Of a DNA stretch of 17,219 nt, positions 1-8,543 are shown in pieces (position 1 is the first letter of the stretch; every line of letters starts with the position of its first letter). Origin of the DNA: UBA8437 sp963578885 (GTDB lineage: Bacteria > Planctomycetota > Planctomycetia > Planctomycetales > Planctomycetaceae); assembly GCA_963578885.1 (NCBI GenBank), contig CAUZEQ010000075.1, positions 1 through 17,219 on the forward strand, read 5' to 3'. The notes below the pieces were generated by a model, which did not search any database, had not been told where the DNA came from, and was given only the letters and a program-made list of their open reading frames with translations. The position numbers were made by a program, and so were the translations under genes.

Positions 1-17
1 TTAAGCTGCCGGGGCCG

Positions 18-3000
18 ATGATAGTGCCCACCAGTGCGAAAGTAGGTTATCGCCGGGATTTCTCAAAGAGTCCCGAGTCCCCCCGTGGGGACTCGGGACT
101 CTTTTTATGCGCCTTGGGACTGCTGCTGGGCTCCCTCGCCGGCGCCGGCACCACCCAGGCAGCTCAGCCGGCCCCAGCCGTTTCTTCCAGCCGCCTGCTC
201 GATTCCCTGCCAATGCAGAGAACGCACCGCTCACTGCTGGCCAGGGCCCGCGGCCGACTGGAACTCGACGACCCCAGCTCCGGCCTCCCACTTCTGCAGG
301 CCGTCCTCGACAGCCCCACCGATTCCTTCTTGCTGTGGCGTGGCACGGTTTCCAGCGCGCGGAGGCTCGCCCTGCAGTTGATCCGGACCCATCCCTCGGC
401 CGGCACCCGCCGCTACGCCGCACGCTATCAGAGGTCGGCCGCCGCTTTGCTGCGACAGGCGACGAGGCTCCAGGGGACTCGACGGATTGTCGCGCTGAGG
501 CAGGTGGTCCGCCGCTTCCGCCTGACTGAGGCCGGCTTTGATGCCCTCAACCGCCTGGCCACCACCTGGCTCGACCAGGGCCACCCCGAACTCGCCTGGC
601 GGGCCCTGCGGATGATGGCCACCGAACCGAGTCACCGCCTCCGCATCACCACCGCGATCCGGTCCAAGATCATCGTTGCCTGCCGACTCACCGGCCTCCC
701 GCGACCTCCCAGTATCGGCCCCGGCCCCGCATCGCTCGAAGAACTCACCCGCGTTCCTCGCTCCGACTGGCCGCTGCCGCTGGGTTCGGCCCGCGGGGAC
801 TACCCTCCGGATGCCTCGGCCCCGCTGCTGACCGAGGCCTGGCACACGCGGCTCTCCGACTCAACCCACTCGTCCCCGCTGATCCCCTGGTCGACAGCTC
901 AATGGTCCGACGGCCGTCTGACCGGGGCCATGGCCCTGTTTCCGATCGTCGTCGATCGGCAGGTGATTGTCCGCGACCAGCGAGGCATTCGCGGTCTCTC
1001 GCTGGCCACCGGCGCCACGCTCTGGCACTACGCCTCCCCCTGCACCTGGCAGATGCGTCACCGAGCCTTCGATCGCCTGGTCCCGATTCTTCGCAGTGGA
1101 ACCGATCGCTTCTCGATGGCCCTGACCGGCAACCCCCGCTTCGGCATGATCACCAGCGACGGCCACAGGATCTTCGCCGTCGAGCTGTCCAAGACCCCCG
1201 AACAACTTCCCGCTCCCCGCGCGAGCCGGCAAGCGAAAGCGATTCGTCGTCGGAGCACGCCGGAGTTTTCGTGGCCATCCCGTCTTGTGGCACTGCCCCT
1301 GGCCGCTCTCGGCCGATCCTCGGCCCGAGCGTCGGTACGGCCCAGCTGGAGCTTCCCATCGGCCCCATCGGCCGAAGCCGCCACATCGAAACCCGCTGCA
1401 GCTGCGGATCCCAGCCCGATTTCGGTTCTGGGCGCGGCGTCTCCTGCCGGGGGGATGCTGCTGGTGCTCGTGGAGCAGAGACGTCAAGTTGACCTGGTCG
1501 CGCTGTCTCCGGGCAGTGGCCGCCTGCTGTGGACTCAGCCGCTGGCACACAGCGACGCCGGACTGTCTGACGTCCGCGGCGCCCTGCGTCATTCGGCCGC
1601 CTGCCTCCCGGCGACCGCCGCCGGGCTGGCCATCTGCCCGACCGGCATCGGGATCACCGTCTCGATCAACCTGGTCGACGGCACGCTGATGTGGGCTCAC
1701 GATGCCCGCAACCCGGACCGCTCCGGTGCCCCCACCCGCAATCTCCGCACCGGCCTCCTTCGACCCCCTCGAGGTGACTCGGGACTGGCCAACCTGCCGC
1801 TGGTGGCCGGCAACCACGTTGTGCTGCTCTCGCCGTTTTCCGAACGGCTGGCCAGCGTCGAGCTGGAAACAGGGCGTCCGGTCTGGTCGCGTGGCCGCGA
1901 GGGTCTCGAATACGTCGCTGCGGCCACCGGGCAAACCCTGCTGGTCGTCGGGCCTCACCAGGTCGAGGGCATCGATTTGGCCACAGGCAGCGTCTCGTGG
2001 CAACGGCGTCCGGGCCTGGTTTCCGGTCGAGGCGTCCGGCTGGACCAGGATCGCTACCTGGTCCCGTTGAAATCCGGCCGGATCACCTGCTTGCAGATCG
2101 ACACCGGCCGCGAAGTCGGGCTCAGCCTGCCCCCGCAGACCTCCGACGGCAAGCTCCCGGTCCCCGTCGGCCTGCCCGCCCCGGCGGGCATTCGACCGGG
2201 CAACCTGGTCGTCGCCGGTGACTGGATCCTCTCGCTCACCGCCGACAGGATCACGGCCTATCCCCAGGCCAAACGGCAACTGGCCAGGCTCCAGGCCGAA
2301 CTCGCCGCCGACCCAGAAAACGACCGGTTGCAGCTGCAGGCGGCCGAGCTGACCCTGGCACTGGGCCAGCACGACGCGTCGCGCCGCCTGCTCGATTCGG
2401 TCGTCGACAGCCTCGACCCGTCGGTCGCTCAGCGAGGACGTCGGGTGCTGCGTGAGCTGCTGTTCCAGCAGCTGGACGCGGCACGTTCGCTGCCCAACTC
2501 GCAGGCCGCCGCGCTGCTGCGGCGTCTCGGCCAGCTGGCCGAAACGCCCAGAGACTCGGCCCGCGTGCTGGTCGAAGAGGGCCGCTGGCACCTCGAGCAG
2601 AACGACCCGCTGCTGGCCTTCGAATCCGCCTCGAAGCTCGCTCGACTCGAGACTCCCGCCGGCGCCCTCGATGTCACCAGGACAACCGAAATCACCGCCG
2701 ACCGCGACGGGATCCACGTGCTGACACGTCGCAGCTGGGTCACGGCGCTCTCACGCAGGTCGATCCGATTGGCTCGAAGCCGCGACGCGGCCGCCGACCG
2801 ATCGCTCCTGCAACGGCTGCAAGGCCAGGCCGCCGAGCTGGCCGACTCGAAGTCACTCGACCAGCAACTGACCTTCGTCCGCCGCCACGCCGGCAGCCCG
2901 CTGGCGGACCCGGTCCGGCTGGCAATCGCCGGGGGGTTGATCGACACCGGAGAGTTCCAGCAGGCCGAACTGCTGCTGCTGGCGGTCCGCCAGCACGGCC

Positions 3001-4589
3001 GACCTCGCTGGCGGCTGCCTGCCACAATTGCCCTGGTCGAGCTCTGGAGTCGACTCGGGCTGCACGAGGAGTGCGGGGCGCTGCTCGACGAATTGGACAC
3101 AGGACGGCTCGCCGATGTGCGTGGGGTCGACGGAGTGACCGGCGGCGACTGGGTGGCTTCGCAGCCGGCCAACGGCCTCGCCATCGGGACCTGGAAACGA
3201 CACCGCCATCCCACTGCTCGGCCGGGTCGTGTCGAGATCACCCGCGACGCCTCGATTTCGGCGACCTCCGAATTGGCTTCGACCTACCAGAGGTACCGCC
3301 GCCGCTTCAGCACCTCGGAACGCTCGACGTTCGACCTGCTCGAGACCTACACCGGCTCGAACCGCCGCGTCACGCTGATGGACCGGCAGGTTGGTGTCGA
3401 GGCCGGCCACATCGACCTACCGACTCAGTTCAGCGTCTCCAGCTGGTGGCACCAGTCCCGCAGCGGCCACCTGCTGCCGCTGGGATCCCATTCGTCGATG
3501 CTCGGCCTCTCGTTACTCCAGCGGAGCGAGTCTCGCCCGTTGTGGAAACGGCCGTTCGCCCCGCTGGCGTCGCGACCGGAAATGCTCCGAGTGGGCCCCT
3601 CCGGAGTACTGGCTGTCACCTTCCAGTCTCGACAACACCTGATGGCCCTCAGCCCGGTCGACGGCGAGCTGTTGTGGCGACGCGGCGACCTGGAATCCGG
3701 CAGCGGCAGCTTCGCCGACGCGGCCTCGGGGTTCTTCGGTGACGACCATGTCCTGGTCATCAGCCACTCGGACCGCGTCGGCCACGATGTCTACGATACG
3801 CTGACCGGGCTGAAGCTGCGGCAGTCGCGATTGCCGATCACATCCCGCACCCGGCGACGTGCATTCGGACGCCACCTGATGTACGTCACCGTCGAAGAGG
3901 GGGGAGGCCAGCGGATCCGTGTCTGGGACCCTCGAGACGATCGGACGGTGATCGACGAGCCGCTCAAGGACCGGATCTTCCCCGTCGCGACCCCCGACCA
4001 CCACCTGGCCTGGATCGACGCCGCCGGACGGCTCAAGGTTCACGACCTCATCCACGGCACCCGAACACTGGAATTGAAGATCCTGGGTGAGAACGACCAG
4101 CGGATCAGCTCGATCAAGGTCTTCCGCGACCGCGACTGCTACTACGTGGCGATGCTGCCGGCCCAGGGAGCCGCGGTTCCGCGGGCTCGAAACTCACCGG
4201 TCTACTTCGTCGGCGATACGCTGCTGCCGGTGACTCACGTCCACGGCCAGTTGTTGGCCATCGACGCCGGCACGCGGACACTCCGCTGGAGTCGCACGGT
4301 GGCGTTGCGGAGCGTGGTCCGGTTCCGGCACGACCACCTGCCAGCCCTGGTCCTGCTGGGACGCACCCGTGACCGCGGCCGCGGTGGCCGCCAGAGAATG
4401 CTGGTCGAATTGCTCGACTCGAGAACCGGAGACACGCTGCTGCTGGATGAAAAGCTGCCAACCGATCGCATCGTGCTGGCCTGGTACGACCCGCACGCCC
4501 TGAGGCTGGACCTGCAGGGACTCAAGAGCCGAATCACGATCGACTTCCGGGCCGACGAAAACGGACCCGGTTCCCCGCAGCCCGATTGA
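18..4589 (+). CDS. Large exported PQQ-type beta-propeller / helical-repeat protein
   Basis: The product is about 1,523 residues. A signal peptide is likely: basic residues (R12, R13, K17, R23), then a hydrophobic core at about 28-42 (LFLCALGLLLGSLAG) and a possible cleavage after TQA at about 46-48. PQQ/BamB-like propeller blades recur at about 304-345, 475-510 and 590-735 (for example LATGATLWHY, LETGRPVWSR, LATGSVSWQR). Residues about 392-470 are a Pro/Ala/Arg-rich, low-complexity insert. Residues about 750-1030 are Leu/Ala-rich helices resembling TPRs. A second set of blades fills about 1158-1500 (SPVDGELLWRR, DAGTRTLRWSR). BamB-like propellers are usually protein-binding scaffolds in the envelope. 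I see no enzyme motif, so the role is unknown. The start is uncertain: ATG 18 is used, but the frame is open to the left edge of the window, and a strong hairpin lies between ATG 18 and the signal core. A later TTG at 114 is possible but would give a signal peptide without basic residues. Neighbour: tRNA-Gly follows after 34 nt. Confidence 0.85.
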   Translation: MIVPTSAKVGYRRDFSKSPESPRGDSGLFLCALGLLLGSLAGAGTTQAAQPAPAVSSSRLLDSLPMQRTHRSLLARARGRLELDDPSSGLPLLQAVLDSPTDSFLLWRGTVSSARRLALQLIRTHPSAGTRRYAARYQRSAAALLRQATRLQGTRRIVALRQVVRRFRLTEAGFDALNRLATTWLDQGHPELAWRALRMMATEPSHRLRITTAIRSKIIVACRLTGLPRPPSIGPGPASLEELTRVPRSDWPLPLGSARGDYPPDASAPLLTEAWHTRLSDSTHSSPLIPWSTAQWSDGRLTGAMALFPIVVDRQVIVRDQRGIRGLSLATGATLWHYASPCTWQMRHRAFDRLVPILRSGTDRFSMALTGNPRFGMITSDGHRIFAVELSKTPEQLPAPRASRQAKAIRRRSTPEFSWPSRLVALPLAALGRSSARASVRPSWSFPSAPSAEAATSKPAAAADPSPISVLGAASPAGGMLLVLVEQRRQVDLVALSPGSGRLLWTQPLAHSDAGLSDVRGALRHSAACLPATAAGLAICPTGIGITVSINLVDGTLMWAHDARNPDRSGAPTRNLRTGLLRPPRGDSGLANLPLVAGNHVVLLSPFSERLASVELETGRPVWSRGREGLEYVAAATGQTLLVVGPHQVEGIDLATGSVSWQRRPGLVSGRGVRLDQDRYLVPLKSGRITCLQIDTGREVGLSLPPQTSDGKLPVPVGLPAPAGIRPGNLVVAGDWILSLTADRITAYPQAKRQLARLQAELAADPENDRLQLQAAELTLALGQHDASRRLLDSVVDSLDPSVAQRGRRVLRELLFQQLDAARSLPNSQAAALLRRLGQLAETPRDSARVLVEEGRWHLEQNDPLLAFESASKLARLETPAGALDVTRTTEITADRDGIHVLTRRSWVTALSRRSIRLARSRDAAADRSLLQRLQGQAAELADSKSLDQQLTFVRRHAGSPLADPVRLAIAGGLIDTGEFQQAELLLLAVRQHGRPRWRLPATIALVELWSRLGLHEECGALLDELDTGRLADVRGVDGVTGGDWVASQPANGLAIGTWKRHRHPTARPGRVEITRDASISATSELASTYQRYRRRFSTSERSTFDLLETYTGSNRRVTLMDRQVGVEAGHIDLPTQFSVSSWWHQSRSGHLLPLGSHSSMLGLSLLQRSESRPLWKRPFAPLASRPEMLRVGPSGVLAVTFQSRQHLMALSPVDGELLWRRGDLESGSGSFADAASGFFGDDHVLVISHSDRVGHDVYDTLTGLKLRQSRLPITSRTRRRAFGRHLMYVTVEEGGGQRIRVWDPRDDRTVIDEPLKDRIFPVATPDHHLAWIDAAGRLKVHDLIHGTRTLELKILGENDQRISSIKVFRDRDCYYVAMLPAQGAAVPRARNSPVYFVGDTLLPVTHVHGQLLAIDAGTRTLRWSRTVALRSVVRFRHDHLPALVLLGRTRDRGRGGRQRMLVELLDSRTGDTLLLDEKLPTDRIVLAWYDPHALRLDLQGLKSRITIDFRADENGPGSPQPD
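65..106 (+). terminator. Perfect 18-bp terminator-like hairpin with T5 tail
   Basis: The left arm at 65-82 and right arm at 87-104 are exact reverse complements (18 of 18 pairs) around the loop CCGT. The run TTTTT occupies 102-106. Each arm is built from two tandem copies of a 7-mer (GAGTCCC on the left, GGGACTC on the right), flanked by AAA and TTT, so the structure is nearly symmetric and could end transcription from either side. It lies inside the long reading frame that starts at 18. It could be the terminator of a gene to the left, an attenuator of the large propeller gene, or a small dispersed palindrome that happens to be translated. The structure is certain; the role is not. Confidence 0.6.
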
Positions 4590-4604
4590 CCGACGTCGGG
4601 CTGC
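4577..4604 (+). other. 9-bp hairpin across the stop codon of the propeller gene
   Basis: GCAGCCCGA at 4577-4585 pairs with TCGGGCTGC at 4596-4604 around a 10-nt loop that contains the TGA stop. No U-rich tail follows, so it is not a standard intrinsic terminator. It overlaps the proposed promoter of the tRNA, so part of the match may be coincidence. Confidence 0.3.
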
Positions 4605-4614
4605 CGCGCAGAAT
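4586..4614 (+). promoter_or_regulatory. Putative sigma70-type promoter of tRNA-Gly
   Basis: TTGACC at 4586-4591 (5 of 6 matches to the -35 consensus) is followed after exactly 17 nt by CAGAAT at 4609-4614 (4 of 6 matches to TATAAT). Transcription would begin close to 4621, three nt before the first base of the tRNA at 4624. The -35 box overlaps the TGA stop of the upstream gene. The same TTGACC box with 17-nt spacing recurs in front of secA. Confidence 0.45.
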
Positions 4615-4623
4615 GGACACGTC

Positions 4624-4695
4624 GCGGCTGTAACTCAATGGTAGAGTGCTAGCTTCCCAAGCTGGAAGTTGCGGGTTCGAATCCCGTCAGCCGCT
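4624..4695 (+). tRNA. tRNA-Gly (anticodon CCC)
   Basis: A complete cloverleaf can be drawn. The acceptor GCGGCTG (4624-4630) pairs with CAGCCGC (4688-4694), with discriminator base T at 4695. The D stem is ACTC/GAGT. The anticodon stem CTAGC/GCTGG (with one T-G pair) closes the loop TTCCCAA, placing CCC at 4656-4658. The T arm is GCGGG-TTCGAAT-CCCGT, with G71-T87 as a wobble pair (window bases 4671 and 4687). CCA is not encoded. It reads the GGG glycine codon. The gene faces the 3' end of the DUF1501 gene with only 22 nt between them and no evident terminator. Confidence 0.96.
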
Positions 4696-4717
4696 CTTTG
4701 CTCAACCCACCGGTCCC

Positions 4718-6151
4718 TCAGGCCAGCAGCGGCTCGACGACCCGGCCGTGCACATCGGTCAGCCGGTGGTGCCGCCCCTGGTACTTGAAGGTCAGGCGGC
4801 GGTGGTCGATTCCCAGGCACCCCAGCAGCGTGGCATTCAGGTCGTGAACATGCACGCCGTGCTCGGCCACGTTGTAGCTGAAGTCGTCGGTCGCCCCGTA
4901 GGTCATCCCCCGGCGGATGCCACCACCGGCCATCCAGATCGAGAAACAGCGGGGGTGGTGGTCGCGGCCATAGTTGGTCGACGTCAACTCGCCCTGGCTG
5001 TAAACGGTCCGGCCGAACTCGCCGGCCCAGATCACCAGCGTGTCATCGAGCAGGCCTCGCTGCTTCAGATCGCTCAGGAGCCCCGCCGAGGGCTGGTCGG
5101 TCGCGCGGCACAGCTGGCGGATGTCACCGGGCAGGTTGGCATGCTGGTCCCAGCCCCGGTGGAACAGCTGAATGAACCGCACGCCCCGCTCCGAGAGCCG
5201 GCGGGCCAGCAGGCAGTTGGCCGCGTAGGAGCCCCGACGTGCCACCTCGGGGCCGTAGAGATCCAGCACGTGGCGGGGTTCGTCTGAAAAGTCGACCAGC
5301 TCCGGAACCGATCTCTGCATCCGAAAGGCGAGTTCGTACTGAGTCATCCTCGTCTCGATCTCCGGGTCCCCAAAGCCCTCGAGCTTGATCCGGTTCAACC
5401 TCGCCACGTCATCGAGCAGTTCCCGTCGCAGTTCCCTGGCGATTCCCGGCGGGTTTGAGAGAAACAGGACGGGATCCCCGACGGCTCGGAAACGGACCCC
5501 CTGGTGCCGCGTCGGCAGGAACCCGCTGCCCCAGAGCCGTTCATAAAGAGGCTGGCCCCCCTTGAGGCTCCAGGAGGTCAATGCCACAAAGGTGGGCAGG
5601 TTCTCGTTCTCGCTCCCCAGCCCGTAACTCAACCAGGCCCCCAGGCTGGGGCGCCCCGCCTGCTGGCTGCCGGTTTGCAACAGCGTAATCGCCGGGTCGT
5701 GGTTGATCGCCTCGGTGTGCATCGACTTGACGACGCACAACTCGTCGGCCATCGCGGCGGTAAACGGCAGCAACTCGCTGATCTCCGTCCCGCTCTCCCC
5801 GTGCCGACGGAAGCGAAAGATCGAGGGAGCGACCGGGAACTGCTTCTGACCCGACGTCATCGTGGTCAATCTCTGGCCACGACGGATCGACTCGGGCAAC
5901 GGCTCGCCAAACCGGCGTACCAGCCCCGGCTTGTGGTCGAAGAGATCCAGTTGCGAGGGAGCACCCGACTGGCACAGGTAGATCACTCGCCGCGCCCGCG
6001 GCGTCGCGGCGGGTCCGGCCGTGGATTCGCTGCCCAGCAGGTCGGCCAGCACGGCGGTGCCCAGGCCGGTGCCGATCCCCAGCGACGATCGGCCCAGGAA
6101 CAGGCGTCGACTCACAGCCTCATGCAGGCGACTGATGCCGGATTCATTCAC
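4718..6151 (-). CDS. DUF1501 family protein, Tat-exported
   Basis: The product is 477 residues, a typical DUF1501 length. The N-terminus carries a twin-arginine signal (SRRLFLG, residues 14-20) followed by a Gly/Ala/Leu-rich segment, so export in folded form by Tat is expected. Family hallmarks are visible: QSGAPSQLDLFDHKPGL at 61-77, AGEFGRT at about 376-382, GRDHHP at about 395-400, and a His-rich C-terminus with HVHDLNATLLGCLGID. DUF1501 has an alkaline-phosphatase/sulfatase-like fold, but its reaction is unknown. It is the last gene of the three-gene minus-strand operon. It starts with GTG at 6151, which overlaps the end of the PSD1 gene by 8 nt; GAGG lies 9 nt upstream. The nearby ATG at 6147 is out of frame. 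The PSD1-DUF1501 pairing is the standard planctomycete arrangement, which supports both calls. Confidence 0.94.
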   Translation of the reverse strand: MNESGISRLHEAVSRRLFLGRSSLGIGTGLGTAVLADLLGSESTAGPAATPRARRVIYLCQSGAPSQLDLFDHKPGLVRRFGEPLPESIRRGQRLTTMTSGQKQFPVAPSIFRFRRHGESGTEISELLPFTAAMADELCVVKSMHTEAINHDPAITLLQTGSQQAGRPSLGAWLSYGLGSENENLPTFVALTSWSLKGGQPLYERLWGSGFLPTRHQGVRFRAVGDPVLFLSNPPGIARELRRELLDDVARLNRIKLEGFGDPEIETRMTQYELAFRMQRSVPELVDFSDEPRHVLDLYGPEVARRGSYAANCLLARRLSERGVRFIQLFHRGWDQHANLPGDIRQLCRATDQPSAGLLSDLKQRGLLDDTLVIWAGEFGRTVYSQGELTSTNYGRDHHPRCFSIWMAGGGIRRGMTYGATDDFSYNVAEHGVHVHDLNATLLGCLGIDHRRLTFKYQGRHHRLTDVHGRVVEPLLA

Positions 6152-8543
6152 GTGTCACCGCCTCGTCCAGGTTCAGGATCACGTGGCAGGTGGTGACCAG
6201 GGCAGCCAACTGTGCCACCGCCACCGCTGTGGCTGGCTCGACACTCGGCGAAGCCCCCACGCTCAACAACCGCCGCCCCGCTTCCGGGTTGGCCCTGAAG
6301 CGGGCTCGCGAGCGGTGGAAACTCCCCAGCAGGACCTGCAACTCCAGCGGCCCTGGCCGTCGCCCCAGCACGCGGGCAAAAGCCCGTTCCACCCGGGCCT
6401 CGACCGTCGGTTCCCCCCAGACCCGCACGGCCAATTGCCGGGCCGCTTCGACAAACAGCGTGTCGTTCATCAGTGCCAGGGCCTGCAGCGGCGTATTGGT
6501 CCGCCCCCTCCCAACCGAACACGCCTCGCGGCTGGGCGCATCAAAGGTCGCCATCATCGGCGGCGGAATCGTCCGTCGCCAGAACGTATACAGGCTGCGA
6601 CGAAACAGGCCCGGGCCACGATCGGCCTGGTAGCCGTTGCGGTAGGCCCCCGAGGCGCCTCCGGCAATCTCCTTCCACAAACCCGCCGGCTGATACGGCT
6701 TGACCGACGGCCCGCCCAACTGTTCGACCAGCAGACCCGAGACACACAGCGCCTGGTCCCGGATCGTCTCGGCCGAGAGCCTCAACCGCGAGGCTCGTGC
6801 CAGCCAGATATTCTCGGGGTCACGCAGCAGGTCACCGGGCCGGACGACCGACGCCTGACGGTAGGTGTGGCTGGTCACGATCAGCCTCAGCAACCGCTTG
6901 ACATCCCAGCCCCCCTCGCGGAACTCCGACGCGAGGAAATCGAGCAGGGCAGGGTGCGACGGCCGCGAACCCTGAACGCCGAAGTCCTCGGGAGTCGACA
7001 CCAGCCCGCGGCCGAACAGCTGCTGCCAGATCCGGTTGACCGCCACCCGAGCCGTCAACGGATGCTTCGAGTCGACCAGCCAGCGTGCCAGGCCGAGACG
7101 GTTGACCGGCCACTTTTCCGAAACCGGCGGCAGCGACTCGGGAACACCGGCCGTGACCTTCTCGCCATGACGGTCGTATTGGCCACGCACCAGGATGAAC
7201 GTGTCGCGACGTGGCCCCTCCTTGAGCACCATCGTCGAGGGCACGGACTTCAACAGCGCCTGCCGAGTCGCCTCCAACGACTTCCGCCGCGAGCTCTCTT
7301 CCGGAAGACTCCCGATCAAAATGGCCAATTCGGCCAGCTCATCGGCCACCAGCGGAGTCGGGATCTTCAGCAGGGGAGGCGAGTTGCGTCGGTAGGTGCC
7401 CTTCTCTTCGATGTTGTTGAAGTAGGCAAACAGACGGTAGAAGTCGCGTTGCGAAAGCGGATCGTACTTGTGGTCGTGACACCGTGCACATGCCAGCGTC
7501 AGTCCCATCCATGTGGTCGAAAGCGTATCGAGCCGATCGACGATGTACTCGACCCGGAACTCCTCGGCGATGCTGCCGCCCTCGCCGTTGGTCCGGTTGT
7601 TGCGGTTGAAGCCGGTCGCCAACACCTGCTCGGGGCCTGCATCGGGCAGCAGGTCGCCGGCGAGTTGTTCGATCGTGAAGCGGTCAAAGGGCATGTTGCG
7701 GTTGAGCACGTCGATGACCCAGTCCCGCCACCGCCACATCACTCGTGGCTCGTCGTCCTGGTAGCCATCGGTGTCGGCATAGCGGGCCAGGTCGAGCCAG
7801 TGCCTGGCGTGGTGTTCGCCGAATCGCGGCGAGGCCAGCAGTCGCTCGACACACCGCTCGTACCAATCGGCCCCCGCTTCGGCAATCGCCGAGTCAACCT
7901 GCCGGGGTTCCGGTGGCAGGCCGGTGAGATCGAGAGTCACCCGCCGCAGCAGCCGGGCGCGATCACTGGGCCCGGAGGGTTTCAGGCCGTGTTCGGCGAG
8001 CCGTGCCTGCACGAACCGATCGATCATGTTGTGAGACACGCCCAACTCACCGTCCACACCGCCGCCCACCCCCCCGGCAACAGCGTCGGGCACCTTGGGA
8101 CGAGCGATCGGCCGCAGCGACCAGTGACGCGTCCAACGGACGCCCTGGGCAATCCAGTCCCTGATCCGGGACACCTCGGCCACGCTCAACCGTCGCCCGC
8201 TTTCCGGAGGCGGCATCCGCTGTTCGGGGTCCGATGACGACACCCGCTCCAGCAGCGGACTGTCTGAAGGCCGCCCCGACTTCACCTGCCCCAGCACGCC
8301 CTCGCGACGATCCAATCGCAGCTTCGCCTTGCGAGCCCCCCGGTCGGGTCCATGACAGCCGAAACATCTGTCGGCCAACACGGGTCGGATCTCGCGGTCG
8401 AAGTCGACTCGATCCCCAGGCTCCGCGGCAGCCGCGATCGCGCAGCTGAACCCGGCCAGGACCGCCACCAGCGACCGCACCGCCACGCAACTCCCGGTTC
8501 GAAGCCCCCTCGGCAATCGACCTCCTGGCGGCTCAGTCCTCAT
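6144..8543 (-). CDS. PSD1 and cytochrome c domain protein (PSCyt1-DUF1549-DUF1553)
   Basis: The product is 799 residues. A signal peptide (basic start, hydrophobic SLVAVLAGFSCAIAAAA at about 24-40) leads into a PSCyt1 cytochrome c segment with the heme motif CFGCH at 60-64 in the usual CFGCHGPD context. DUF1549 (PSCyt2) spans about 172-380 and contains LTGLPP, RHWLDLARYADTDGY and a second CxxCH (CARCH, 352-356). DUF1553 (PSD1) follows from about 490 to near the end (LARWL, RVAVNRIWQQLFGRGLV, LIVTSHTYRQAS). The protein should be periplasmic and bind at least one heme c; its substrate and electron partners are unknown. It is on the short side for the family because the segment between DUF1549 and DUF1553 is brief and no sugar-binding domain is inserted. 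It starts at ATG 8543, overlapping the aminotransferase end by 11 nt with GGAGG 12 nt upstream, and overlaps the DUF1501 start by 8 nt, so translational coupling is likely. Confidence 0.95.
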   Translation of the reverse strand: MRTEPPGGRLPRGLRTGSCVAVRSLVAVLAGFSCAIAAAAEPGDRVDFDREIRPVLADRCFGCHGPDRGARKAKLRLDRREGVLGQVKSGRPSDSPLLERVSSSDPEQRMPPPESGRRLSVAEVSRIRDWIAQGVRWTRHWSLRPIARPKVPDAVAGGVGGGVDGELGVSHNMIDRFVQARLAEHGLKPSGPSDRARLLRRVTLDLTGLPPEPRQVDSAIAEAGADWYERCVERLLASPRFGEHHARHWLDLARYADTDGYQDDEPRVMWRWRDWVIDVLNRNMPFDRFTIEQLAGDLLPDAGPEQVLATGFNRNNRTNGEGGSIAEEFRVEYIVDRLDTLSTTWMGLTLACARCHDHKYDPLSQRDFYRLFAYFNNIEEKGTYRRNSPPLLKIPTPLVADELAELAILIGSLPEESSRRKSLEATRQALLKSVPSTMVLKEGPRRDTFILVRGQYDRHGEKVTAGVPESLPPVSEKWPVNRLGLARWLVDSKHPLTARVAVNRIWQQLFGRGLVSTPEDFGVQGSRPSHPALLDFLASEFREGGWDVKRLLRLIVTSHTYRQASVVRPGDLLRDPENIWLARASRLRLSAETIRDQALCVSGLLVEQLGGPSVKPYQPAGLWKEIAGGASGAYRNGYQADRGPGLFRRSLYTFWRRTIPPPMMATFDAPSREACSVGRGRTNTPLQALALMNDTLFVEAARQLAVRVWGEPTVEARVERAFARVLGRRPGPLELQVLLGSFHRSRARFRANPEAGRRLLSVGASPSVEPATAVAVAQLAALVTTCHVILNLDEAVTRE

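Noticed and set aside
1185..1395. Possible frameshift in the propeller gene, suggested by a low-complexity Arg/Pro/Ala stretch and an open alternative frame
   Set aside because: The main frame keeps blade-like pieces on both sides (SRLVALPLAALGR, then LLVLVEQRRQVDLVALSPGSGRLLW), in the expected order, so a flexible insert is more likely than an error.
861..2717. 618-codon open frame on the minus strand opposite the propeller gene
   Set aside because: It lies fully antisense to a frame with clear propeller repeats and a signal peptide. Its product is Gln/Gly/Arg-rich and resembles no family, as expected for an antisense frame in GC-rich DNA.
6021..8237. 738-codon open frame on the plus strand opposite the PSD1 gene
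   Set aside because: The minus strand carries intact PSCyt1, DUF1549 and DUF1553 motifs. The plus-strand product is low-complexity, rich in Arg, Pro and Gln, without domains.
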